Source: Papaver somniferum
Lineage: Eukaryota; Streptophyta; Magnoliopsida; Ranunculales; Papaveraceae
Length of the DNA: 64,000 bases
Reading direction: 5' to 3'
Assembly (NCBI RefSeq): GCF_003573695.1
Contig: NC_039363.1
Location: 152,794,406 to 152,858,405, forward strand
Under the pieces are notes generated by a model. It was given only the letters and a program-made list of their open reading frames with translations. It did no database searches and was not told where the DNA came from. Of the stretch, positions 12,001-22,438 are shown one piece after another. Each line of letters opens with the position of its first letter. Within the stretch, counting starts at the first letter, position 1. A program made the translations under genes and the position numbers.

Positions 12001-13498
12001 GTAAAAATTGCATTTCTATATACGTTGATTTAAGAAAATATGAAGGAAGTCAAATTACCCAATAGAAGAAGGATGAAAGACCATGCATAATTAATCCAAA
12101 TCCTAACAAATGTCATCTATCTTGAATCAAATAGAAAGACAAAGCCAACACAAATGAAAGTGTTCATAAAATTTTGAATTTTATATACGTTAACTCAAAA
12201 AAGTCTACAAGTCGGAAATTTATTTCTGAGACTAAATCTTAAACTAGATAAACTCATCTTTAACAGAAAAAGTTTGAAAAATGTATTCTAATCACAAATT
12301 ATATGTTCTAAAGCATTACGTCTAGTAAAAATTGCATTTCTATGTACGTTGATTCAAGAAAATATGAAAGAAGGCAAATTTCACAATAGAAGAAGGATGA
12401 AAGACCAAGAAGAACTAATCCAAATCCAAACAAATTTCATCTATCTTGAATCAAATAGTAAGACAAAGTCAACACAAAAAGAAAGAGTTCATAAAAATGT
12501 TGAATTTTATATACCTTAACTCGAAAACGTCTACACACTTCGTTATCAGTCTGAAATTGATTTCTGAAACTAAATTGTAAACTAGATAAACTCATCTTTA
12601 ACAGAAAAAGTTTGAAAAATGTATTGTAGTGACAAATAATATGTTCTAAGGCATTACGTCTAGTAAAAATTGCATTTCTATATACGTTGATTTAAGAAAA
12701 TATGAAGGAAGTCAAATTACACAATAGAAGAAGGATGAAAGACATGCATAACTAATCCAAATCCAAACAAATTTCATCTATCTTGAATCAAATAGAAAGA
12801 CAAAGCCAACACAAATGAAAGAGTTCGTAAAATTTTGAATTTTATATACGTTAACTCAAAAAAGTCTACAAGTCGGAAATTGATTTCTGAGACTAAATCT
12901 TAAACTAGATAAACTCATCTTTAACAAAAAAAAGTTTGAAAAATGTACTGTAATCACAAATTATATGTTCTAAAGGATTACGTCTAGTAAAAATTGCATT
13001 TCTATGTACGTTGATTCAAGAAAATATGAAGGAAGGCAAATTTCATAATAGAAGAAGGATGAAAGACCAAGAAGAACTAATCCAAATCCAAACAAATTTC
13101 ATCTATCTTGAACCAAATAGAAAGACAAAGCCAACACAAAAAGAAAGAGTTCATAAAAATGTTGAATTTTATAAACCTTAACTCAAAAATGTCTACACAC
13201 TTCGTTATGAGTCTGAAATTGATTTCTGAAACTAAATTGTAAACTAGATAAACTCATCTTTAACAGAAAAAGTTTGAAAAATGTATTGTAATCACAAATA
13301 ATATGTTCTAAAGCATTACGTCTAGTAAAAATTGCATTTCTATGTACGTTGATTCAAGAAAATATGAAGGAAGGCAAATTTCATAATAGAAGAAGGATGA
13401 AAGACCAAGAAGAACTAATCCAAATCCAAACAAATTTCATCTATCTTGAACCAAATAGAAAGACAAAGCCAACACAAAAAGAAAGAGTTAATAAAAAT
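9003..13498. repeat. Satellite array, block 3 (main block)
   Basis: About 13 tandem monomers. Landmark CATCTTTAACAG falls near 9240, 9578, 9917, 10254, 10592, 10929, 11268, 11592, 11929, 12254, 12592, 12915 and 13253. Spacings fall into two classes, about 324 and about 338 bp, which differ mainly by a segment around ACACACTTCGTTATGAG present only in the long class. From 11268 on, short and long monomers alternate. Open frames here are short and not conserved. Confidence 0.96.
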
Positions 13499-13650
13499 GT
13501 TGAATTTTATATATATAGTGAAAAAAGCTTATTACTTTTTTCTCTCTCATGCGAATTTTTCTCTCCAAAAAATTGGAGAATTTTTTCTTTAGGGTTTTCA
13601 ACTTTCATCAACGTTTTTCCTTCATTCTAGATCATCTTTGGTGATTTTGG

Positions 13651-15993
13651 ATGGGGGAAAACCCTGATTCAAACGTGAATAATCATGGGAACAATAAGGT
13701 ATCTTTTGCTGATTTGGTTAAGGGTAAAAAACCCTATATGTTAACAAATTCAGATTTCTTATCTCTCCCTGAGGCATCAACATATTTTGAAGAACCATCT
13801 TTGGTTTTGCCTAATAGTCTTCTTCAAGAGGGACGTGATATATTTCAGTTCATTCTCATCGGGAGATTGAACTTTAAGGGATTAAAACTTGCTGATGTTC
13901 AAAAGAGTTTGGAGGAACAATGGGATTTCGGTGCTGGAAGATGTAAGTTAGTTCCAATGACAAAAGGGTTCTTTATCATAAAGTAAACTTCAGCAGATGA
14001 TAAGGAACGTGTATGGCATGGTGATACTTGGGTTATACAGAATCAAAAGCTTAGGGTTTTTAATTTTTACCCAAATTTTGATCCAGAAAAACAGCAAACT
14101 TCAAGAGCTTCAGTTTGGGTAAGTTTCCCTGGTTTGTACATTGAGTTATGGACTAAGAAAATTCTTCTTTCCATTGCTAAAATTATTGGAAAACCGATTT
14201 CTATTGATCAAAAGACATTGAATCATGATGTTGGAAACTATGATGCGGTTCTGATTGATATTGACTTTGCTAAGTTGATTCCTAAAAGAATTCGCTTGAA
14301 GGCAAATGGAAAAGAGTTCTGGCAGTATATTGAAATTCAAGACTTAGAGAATGTCAAATTCTGCACTCATTGTAAGTTTATGGGCCACAAATTTGAGAAT
14401 TTCCTTGCTGCAAAGAAAATTTTGGTAGGTTCTAATGCTGAAAAGAAGTCACCTACTGTGAACATTAAGAATGGCAAAGAAGGAAAATCAATCAAATCTG
14501 TTTGGAAAGAAGTTAGTGAAACTTCCCATGAAGGCCATGCAGTTAACGTCAATAATGTGCAGGCTGGTAAGGAGAGTATAGTTATTGTTTCCTATGAAAA
14601 CCATGCAGATAACATTAACAATATTGCAGCAAGGGAAGGTGTTCAGTCCGGGAAGGGGAATGTGACAGAAGTGGCAACAAATAGTAACTTTGTTTCTAAG
14701 GATACTACAGTTCAAGAGTGCGATGAGGATAAACTGTTGGAGGAAGAGCTTAATAACTCTTTTGTAGAATATAGGGAAGCACAGCTCAAACTGATAAAGT
14801 GTAAGAATGCTATTGCTGCGAGAAAAGATATTGCTGCACGAATTAAATCTGCTACTGAAGTTAATGTAGCTGTTACGCAAGTTCAAACCGGGATAAGGCA
14901 AGAGTCAGGAAATAACGTGGAATCTGGCTTGGAGATTCAGCCAACTTCTGTGCCCAAAAATAACACTGAGTCCTTATCCAAGCATAATCAGGTAAGTTCC
15001 GTATCCAACTTGGTTATGGAAACTCAGCAACATCCCGTGTCCAATTAAAAATTTGAGGTTATGTCCGTGCAATGTCATACTCAGGCCGTGAATATCTCTC
15101 ATGGTCTGAATACAAAGCCAGGGTCCTTAGAAGACTCGGTTTTAGAATCTTCTTCAAAAAAAGAGTCTGTGAATAAGAATATTCAGGCCAAGCAAGCTGA
15201 TAATCAGGTCGTGAATAATTCTCAAGGCTTGATTACTAAATCAGGGTCATCGAAAGAGGATTGGACAAAAGTAAAGGGTAAGAGTTCCCCAAACAAAGGT
15301 ACTCCGTTTAAATTTAAATCTTTTGAAACTCCTTTTGTGGATGCGCTTTTTCAAACAGAATTAGTGGTGAATAACAAATATGGTGCCCTAGCATCTGAGT
15401 TAGGCCTTGATAATGATTCTAGTAAGGCTTTGGTGGAAGAGGAACAAGATGATTCTAGTGACTCGGATATTAGTATGGGTTCAAAAGATTGGGGTGAAGT
15501 TGATGCAGATATTATAGCAAGGAGACAAGCTAGAAAAGTGGCCAAGCAAGCTGCGAAAATCATGGCTACGAATTCTAGGTCCAATGAAGAAAATCCTAGC
15601 CTAATCGGGTTGGACGAATGTGTTTTTGATATGAATAATATTTTGAAAAATGAGGAACTAGAGGAGGCAAGCACCATTCAGAATGATGAAGTGCGTGCTA
15701 ATTTCATTAGAGAGTCAGCCTTTAGAAAAGAGTATTTCAAGGAAAAAAAAGGAGCAAATGGATAGAATGTCAACTAAGAAGAAAGCACAATCTCCTATTA
15801 AGCTTGTTCCGGGTGGTAATTATGCTTCAGATGAAAATGTAGAGAGGATTATGACTATGATGAAACCTATGATGATTTTGAAGATGTTTACAAGGAGTCT
15901 TATGGAGACTATGATTTAACTCAAGTTATTGCTGGTCTCATTCCCAAGAAGAAGAAATTTAGAGTTGGAAATAAGGGACGAAAACGTTTCTAG
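13651..15993 (+). pseudogene. Half-LINE ORF1 (DUF4283-like gag with long acidic C-terminal extension)
   Basis: Starts at ATG (MGENPDSN). Domains in order: SFADLVKGKKP; DUF4283-like core (LIGRLNFKG, PMTKGFFIIK, VWVSFPGL); degenerate zinc knuckle FCTHCKFMGHKFENF in which the last Cys is Phe; low-complexity linker; NKYGALASELG; acidic region; then a module ending NDEVRANFIR, RKEYFKE, PIKLVPGGNYASDE, a Tyr/Asp-rich stretch and a basic end (PKKKKFRVG). The extension goes well beyond LINE-2 ORF1 and is shared with the copy at 54806-57107. Breaks: TAA at 13984-13986, TAA at 15046-15048, a frameshift at the A-run 15743-15750 and another near 15840. The stop at 15991-15993 is placed by alignment with the second copy. 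Confidence 0.85.
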
Positions 15994-16082
15994 TTTTCTT
16001 TTTTTTTGCATGTTTTTTCGTGTTTATGAGCTTATTTTATGAGTTTTTAGAGTTTTTTTGCCCCTTTGATTTATGGGGGTGG

Positions 16083-16099
16083 GGAGGCCTAGAGCCTCC
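16083..16099 (+). promoter_or_regulatory. 3'-UTR stem-loop of half-LINE copy 1
   Basis: GGAGGC-CTAGA-GCCTCC, a perfect 6-bp stem with a 5-nt loop, about 60 nt upstream of the poly(A) tail. The second half-LINE has the same hairpin extended to 7 bp. Likely RT recognition structure, by inference. Confidence 0.6.
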
Positions 16100-16178
16100 A
16101 ATTTTGTAATTCTTGTAATTACGTTTTTTTGCTTTAAAAAACCATTTTGACCTAGCAAAAAAAAAGTTGAATTTTATA

Positions 16179-16344
16179 AACCTTAACTCAAAAAAGTCTA
16201 CACACTTCGTTATGACTCTGAAATTGATTTCTGAAACTAAATTGTAAACTAGATAAACTCATCTTTAACAGAAAAAGTTTGAAAAATGTATTGTAATCAT
16301 AAATAATATGTTCTAAAGCATTACGTCTAGTAAAAATTGCATTG
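16179..16344. repeat. Satellite array, block 4 (right end)
   Basis: Last partial monomer of the satellite after the half-LINE. Homology stops abruptly at about 16344 (TAAAAATTGCATT), where element C sequence begins. There is no LTR, tail or TSD at this border, so it is probably a deletion or rearrangement breakpoint. Confidence 0.9.
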
Positions 16345-17169
16345 TGGCAAATAACAGCGGCAGTCTCCATTCTGGATGTGAGGAGAAAAAGTTCCTTGGT
16401 CGTGCAATGCTTGTGATGTAGAGAGGTTCCGTTGATGAAGTTTCATGGAATCACATCAGATTGCAAATTCCAATAAGATCATGTTCCCAGTGTATGTTGA
16501 AGGAGTTTGTGCCATCCATGGATGAATGATGTTGCATCTGCTTCAGAAGTCTTATCATGGGATAATGAAGAATTATCAATTGTAATTTAGTTACACTTTG
16601 ATTGTGCTGGTGTTGAATCAGTGTGTCATCGTCGAGATATTTGTGTTTAAGCTAGATGCATCGTTATAGGAGGTGTACTCTTTGATTGTGAGTACAATTT
16701 GAAGGCTTCTTGAGCATTGAAGCGTCATATCCCTTGAGCATGTCTTAGGTTTGATCGTTTAGGTCCCAACTATCTTCTGTTGGTTCAGCATTCCTTTAGT
16801 CGTGGTAGTGGGATTCAACACTTGTGAAGACATCAGAGCTTTCTGATTTTGTGGCACACATGAACGCCCTGCAAGGCTATGGAGAAATGCCCAAATTGTT
16901 CTTTGTCGTGCTTGAACATCATCTCAGTAATGAATGTCTCAGTGAGATGATCGATTCGGAGAGATTCAACCACTTGGTAAAATATTACTGAAGTGAGATT
17001 ACCCACTTATAGCATCTTGCAATAGCAGAGATGCTAGTAGAATTGAGTCCCCATACTAGAATAGCACGCGGGAAAATAAATGACATAAACATGGGAGGAA
17101 TGAGACTTGCCTGAGTGCAGGACCTTTTAATGAATGTCTATGCATCTTTTGCAGGTTCTTGTTTCAACC
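16345..17169 (-). other. Unassigned interior of element C
   Basis: Sequence between the satellite breakpoint and the protease remnant. All frames carry stops on both strands and no domain was recognised. By position it should be post-protease interior of element C. This is inference only. Confidence 0.4.
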
Positions 17170-18057
17170 TCGTCAAAGTTCGAAATTCCTCCAAGTGCTC
17201 TGATGATGGAACGTCCACCAAATCTTTTGGATTAGAACTTTCTTCGTTGGAGATATGTGTAACCAAAGGAGCTTTGTAAGTAACCATCTTTTCAGCGTGG
17301 ATTCACGCTCGTCTGAAGGACATGTCATATCCTGGATCTTCCTGATTATGTGAAACTTTGTTTCTGTCCAGGTTGAACTTATGTTCACTTTGAGAGTGAT
17401 GTAGCCATAAGTATTTCCGAGCGTTCGATTGAGATGGTAGCATGAGTAGATTCTTGTCGAATGATGCATGTGGATCCGATGGTTTTCAGTGGAATGTTGT
17501 TGATGGCGGTGCCAACATCGATCAACGTTCTTCCAAATGCGTTTCTTCTGAGATTGACTGTGGTAAGCAGTCCCCAGTTGTACATCTCTTGGTCTGTGGC
17601 TGGAGGATCAAGAAGTATTTCTGGAATGGACTTATTGACATGATGTGGTTCAGTGCTGTGAACACGTCTCTCCTTTGTGCCTTCGACAGATAAAGAAATT
17701 CACGTTCGACCAAGGATTGAACTGCCTCTTTGATAGGTTGTTCAGAGAGTGTAAAGGTTCTGATTGGGAAAGGATTCTTGTGTATTCCTTCAGTCCCCAG
17801 TTGAAGCTATTGTGGATCAACCTTCTCTTTGAAAATGTGCTTCAAAATATTGCAGTTGCTTGTTGGATGATTGATGAATCTATGAAGGTGACAATACCTG
17901 GGATTCTCCAATTCTTCTTCAGTTGGCTCTCTCCTGATGAACGACAATACCCGGCACCATCTTGAACCCAGACTTCCAGTAACTCGATCACTCCTTCATG
18001 AGAAGAGAGAAGTTTGAGTCTGTCCGACCATTTCCCCGTTTGTTGATGCCGGGTCAA
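17170..18057 (-). pseudogene. Protease-region remnant of element C
   Basis: Frameshifted pieces matching A and B: the gag end motif YCHLHRFINHPTSNC (a C/H cluster) followed by a lysine-rich stretch near 17880-17800; LYLSKAQRRDVFTALNH at 17700-17640; YNWGLLTT at about 17580; and NTYGYITLKVNISS at 17420-17370. In A and B the same blocks lead to the DMVLGRSW motif of a retroviral-type aspartic protease. Several frame changes make it non-functional. Confidence 0.7.
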
Positions 18058-18069
18058 GGTTTGTGCATT

Positions 18070-19336
18070 TCAAGATTGGTTATCTTTCTTTGGTGCTTTC
18101 AGAGGAGTTGTAGAAGCGTGCTTGCATTGTGACTCAGCTTTCCATTTTCTCCCTTCTGCAACAACATTTGTGGAAGGTTGGAGGTTGTACTGTTTGTTGA
18201 TCAAACGTCTGTTACCTCGTGGCTTCTCAGTTTTTGTAGCTTGATATTTCCAGTAAAGCAGGTGCGGTAGTTGCTGATCGCTTAGCTGCTTCATCAAGTT
18301 CTAAAAAAGTCTGGAACCAGAGATTTTCCAGTAAAGCTCTGTAGACCGGGATAGTTCCGTTGATGCATAAGTCTACAAGTTGCTGCTCTGTGACATCTGG
18401 GTCGTGGTAATCCAAGGATTGAACTCTGAACCTTTTCACATAGTCATTTGGATATTCATTGCTCCTTCGGTACATCCTTCCTAGATCAGAGAGAGTGACT
18501 TGCTCTGAAACAAAGAAGTATTTTCTATAGAAAGAATTAATCATCTCTCCCCAACTGGCGATACTTCCTGGTGCGATGTTGTTGTACCAGGTGTATGCTC
18601 TGCCTGTCAGAGACTTTTAAAATTCCTTCAAACGGACGACATGGTTATGCTCATGTTCACCCAATGATTCCAGAAACCGAGAAACATTCTCTTGAGCATT
18701 GCCTGTTCCATCATAAAGGTTGAACGTTGCAGAGGTATAACCTTTTGGCAGAGGAATCCTTTGTGTAGCAACAGGGTATGGAGGTTGGTGACGGTGGACA
18801 TAGAACGTCTTATCTATTCCACGATCCTCCAAGAGGCGTTCCAGGTCTTCACGAGTGATGAAACTGGATGGTTCTTTCACTGGTTGGTTGTCTGCAGCCT
18901 TAGGAACTTCCTCATTATCTACTACATGGATTGGAGTGACTTCAGGATTAACATCCGAAGATGTTTCTTTGGATTTTCCTTTATCTTGAGTTTTCTCTGA
19001 CATTTTGTCTGTAAGAGTCTTGAGATAATTGCATAATTCCTTCTGAGTGGAAGCCATATCAACCTGATTCTTGGCAAGAGTTTCTTGCACCTTCATGAGA
19101 TCACCTATGGTAGGCGGATTTTCTCTGACTTCTTCAGGAGACCGTCCGAAGAGAGGATTTTTGGTGGCGCCAGTATCGTCGTTTGCAGGGGTGATCACTG
19201 GAGCACCAGTATTCGGAGGAGTAATATTGGCAGGTTGTACCGGAAGACTGGTATTAGCGGTACCACTGGAGTTTGCAATGTTAGAGTTGGGTGTTGAGCT
19301 CGGGTTGGTAACTGAACCAGACCTAAGATCGACCAT
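18070..19336 (-). pseudogene. Gag of element C (Ty3/gypsy retrotransposon gag)
   Basis: Capsid-type polyprotein of a Ty3/gypsy element. It starts MVDLRSGSVTN at 19336, has a Pro/Thr-rich N-terminus, then the gag core (FNLYDGTGNAQE, KSLTGRAYTWYNNIAP, YRKYFFVSEQVTLSDLGRM, YPNDYVKRFRVQSLDYHDPD, VTEQQLVDLCINGTIPVYRA). One in-frame TAA at 18617-18619 replaces the Ser in KEFSKSLTGR of element B. A frameshift lies near 18240 (ALLE), after which the basic RGNRRLINKQYN segment continues in another frame. Confidence 0.85.
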
Positions 19337-19371
19337 CTTTGTGAGAACTGAGATTGCAACTGAGAGAATGA

Positions 19372-19393
19372 TCTCCCACTGTGGTCGCCAATC
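19372..19393 (-). promoter_or_regulatory. Primer-binding-site region of element C
   Basis: Directly after the LTR end (minus strand) comes GATTGGCGACCACAGTGGGA. The same GCGACCACAGTGGGAGAT core follows the LTRs of B (42726 downward) and A (32980 upward, with one change). Its constant position makes it the likely tRNA primer site; I could not assign the tRNA. Confidence 0.6.
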
Positions 19394-22300
19394 TGTAGAT
19401 GGGGAAAAACGATTTGCTGGTTTTTACGTAATTGAAGAGACGACCGTACGGAGGAGACTCCTTGAACCGAGCGAAATATTTAACCTCACACAGATGCACT
19501 GCAAGAAGGGAGTGCTTTAAGTTCGAGAGATCAATCTGTAGGACTCCAGCCTAAACCAAGACATTGGCCGTTCCAGAGTCAATTCGGTCACAAGAGATGA
19601 TGGGTCGATCTGTAGGAGGGAAGCTGAGAAATGTGTGAGATCAATGGTGATCGAAGATTGTAGGTGTATTGTGTATTCTGCGTGGAGAAATAAGATAAGT
19701 TCTGATTGATTGAATTTACTATGTTAAGAGTAATTGCTCATGTGTTGAGTTCTTAATCTCTTGTTGTATGTTGACGAGAGATTGTCTTATCGACCAAAGA
19801 GAGTCTTGTTTTTCAATCATGATTCAGAGACTTATTTATATTGCTAGAATTGTAAACACCTTGATCCCATGAAGTGTAACAGTTGCTGGAGTCAAAGAGT
19901 GGGGAAGTGGAAATCGTGCTAAAACCAGTTGCTCATCGTGCGGAGACTTGGTTTATTTTCCATCCACTAATTTGCTAACTCCTCCAATTGATTGCACGAC
20001 TTGCTCACATTTTCATCGTGTGTATGAACACACGTGTCGTAGACTTCCAGACCAAAACCCTAGTTAATATCCCCCCATGTGACACGATTGATGTCTCGTG
20101 ATTGTGGAGTCTGCAAGGCAGGCGTGCATTTAGTTAGTCAGTTGCTAACTTTATGGGACGATGAGTCCTTCTATTGATGAGTCGAACGTGATATCCAAAT
20201 GTTCTAAGACTCATGAATTGAACATGTCTGTTGAGACAGAGGTATAATGCTCGAGTAAATGTTGATAGTTAAGGTGAGAAAATATTGCTCGTTCGATGGA
20301 TTATTGAATATTGATAGTTGAACCAATATTCCTTAGTCTGAGAAAATATTGCTCATCTGAGCAAATGTTGCTCGTTTGATGAATTATTGGTAGCAGGACC
20401 AAAATAAAATATTAATTTAAAATACTGGTAACTGAACCGAGTATGATTAATTAGAATGTTGATCAAGGGATCAACGTAAAATTATTAGTGTTTGAATCTG
20501 CTCAGAATTATGTTTTGCACAGCTTTGGATCCGAAACCCTAATTTTGATCAATTGATGATTTATTGAAAATCAACCATGGATTAAAGGAGGGATCGGCTA
20601 CATGGGATGATGAGTCGACCATGTAACGCCCAGATGCTCAAGTGAGCAAAATACCAAAGTCTCTTGAAGACCAGTTGGTGAAAAGATGATTAAATTCTGG
20701 TTTAATCCTTCATTAAAATAATGTTCGTCTGAACCGTAGGTGACAAAACCTAATAAATTATGAAGAGTTGAAGGACCGACCAAGTGGTCATAAAACCGGC
20801 CCTGGTTGGTCATGGGACCGACTGACGATCGTTTTATGAAATTCCAACTTGTTTGGAAAAGTTTGAACCTAATGTGAACAAATTAGGTCAAATGATGAAA
20901 ATGTGTTGGACTGGCCTCTTGCAAGCCAAAGAGCCAACCTTTTCCGATCAAGGTAATATGCTCATGTCACCAAAGTGTTTGCATCCCAGTCCTGAGAATT
21001 TTGATATTTTCTGATGTGCGTTTGAGCAACATTTTAAGAAAATACAAAGAAATCAAGGATTTTGATGAAACTGAGGAAATTTCATAAGATGAAGGAAATA
21101 ATAATAATAAATAGGAAATCATGAAGTTTGGGACCGTCTATGGTTAAGGCATGGTCGGCCGGCCAATGAGCCCGGTCCCATGGCACTTTTCCTAATTTTA
21201 TATTATTTTCATGATTTTAAGGAAATATCATGAAATCAAGGAGTTTGTTGAAACTAAGGAATTTTCATGAGATGAAACAAACAAATAATATTAATAGTAA
21301 TAAAATAAGGGCGTGTGGGACCGGTCTTAGGGCATGGTCGGCCGGCTGGGCCCTGGTCCCGTGAGTTTTCCATAATTTCATGATTTGAAGGAAATATCAT
21401 GAAATTAAGGAGTTTTAATGAGATGAAGAAAATAATAAGAAATCATGAGGTGTGGGACCGGCCACGACTAGGGCATCGCCGACCGGCTAGTAGACACGGA
21501 CCCATGACACCTTCCCCAATTTTATATTATTTCCTTGATGTGAAGGAAACACCATGAAACTGAGTTGTTTCCTTAAAATGAAGGATATTTGTTCAAATGA
21601 AGGGATTTTCATGAGATCAAGGAAAATAATAAAAATATGATAAAATATAGAATCGGGCACGGGACTGGCCACGGCGTGACTGGCCGGCCGGTGGGTCCAG
21701 TCCCCTAGCGCCCTACCTAATATTTTATTATTTATTATTTTCTTCCTATTTTGCATAGTTTCATCGTTCCTTCGTATTTTGGAATGCTCGTTCGTGCATT
21801 CAGGTGCTCGTTAATGCATTATTGTTGAGTACACTTGCACCATTTTGGTCGGGGCTTACTCGATAGCGGCTCATATGCCCGTACGTTGAATATTTATCAC
21901 TAACCCATGGAATTCTGCTGGGAAGAACCAGGAATTGAAGTAACAAAATATTATGAAGAATGTAGAATATTCATGAATATTCAGTTAATGAATTTAAGGA
22001 TTAGAGATAATTAATTGAAGGATCAATACTAGCAGGCATGCTGTCTAGGAGCATTAATTATCCGAGAATTGAATAATATGATCTTGTTGAAGCATCATAT
22101 TTTCTTTATATAGTCAGGGAAAACATTGTTACATCCTGAAGACGTTATTGCTCTATACTAGCAGGAAACCTGTCTAGGAGGCGTCCAATCGTTCGATTAT
22201 ATATAGAAGTAATTACTGAAATTGCTCAGTACTCATGAGATATATCGTTGCCTCAACTGAGAGACTACACATCTACATATACTCCGAGAGACAGTATTCT

Positions 22301-22438
22301 CAGTCAAAGATTTTTGTGGCATGAGCTTTCATGTTTCGATGAGAGACATGAGCCTCAATACTCATCTGATTACTGGATCAGAAGCATGTATAATTGTGGT
22401 TTTACGATTTTACCCCTTGTCGAAATCCACCATCTATA
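19394..22438 (-). repeat. LTR of element C (about 3.05 kb)
   Basis: Read on the plus strand it begins TGTAGATGGGG and ends CCACCATCTATA, the TG...CA pattern with one change. It is homologous over its length, in opposite orientation, to solo LTR D. It holds a tandem repeat domain at 21065-21725. Short open frames inside it are not conserved in D and are not annotated. Confidence 0.85.
21065..21725 (-). repeat. Tandem repeats inside LTR C with GGCCGGCC-type palindromes
   Basis: Four imperfect units of about 150-172 bp, starting near 21065, 21230, 21401 and 21554. Each has an AT-rich part (ATGAAA...AAGGAATTTCATGAGATGAA type) followed by a GC-rich core of the form GGGACCG ... GGTCGGCCGGC ... GGTCCC. 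The core is an inverted repeat. Solo LTR D carries about five units of the same repeat. Confidence 0.8.

Larger units (their letters stand above)
13512..16165 (+). mobile_element. ORF1-only 'half-LINE' copy 1
   Basis: A 2,654-bp retroposon inserted in the satellite, with TSD GTTGAATTTTATA at 13499-13511 and 16166-16178. It has a 5' UTR (13512-13650), one LINE-type ORF1, a short 3' UTR and tail CCTAGC-A(9). No endonuclease, RT or RNase H follows ORF1. A second copy (54724-57267) has the same layout and the same distinctive 3' UTR, so this is a family and not a one-off deletion. It would depend on ORF2 of an autonomous LINE, as HAL1 depends on L1 in mammals. Confidence 0.9.
16345..22438 (-). 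mobile_element. Element C: truncated Tat-like Ty3/gypsy element
   Basis: In minus-strand order: a long LTR (22438-19394), primer-binding-site region, gag, protease remnant, then about 800 bp of unassigned interior ending at the satellite border. No downstream LTR is present, so the 3' half is lost. Gag and protease match elements A and B; the LTR matches solo LTR D. No RT, RNase H or integrase could be recognised. Confidence 0.8.

Noticed and set aside
9003..13498. Regularly spaced direct repeats that could suggest a CRISPR array
   Set aside because: The whole 324-338 bp monomer is repeated with no unique spacers. It is a eukaryotic satellite.
13349..13630. 93-codon open frame reading from satellite into the half-LINE leader
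   Set aside because: It crosses the insertion border at 13512, so it arose by chance joining.
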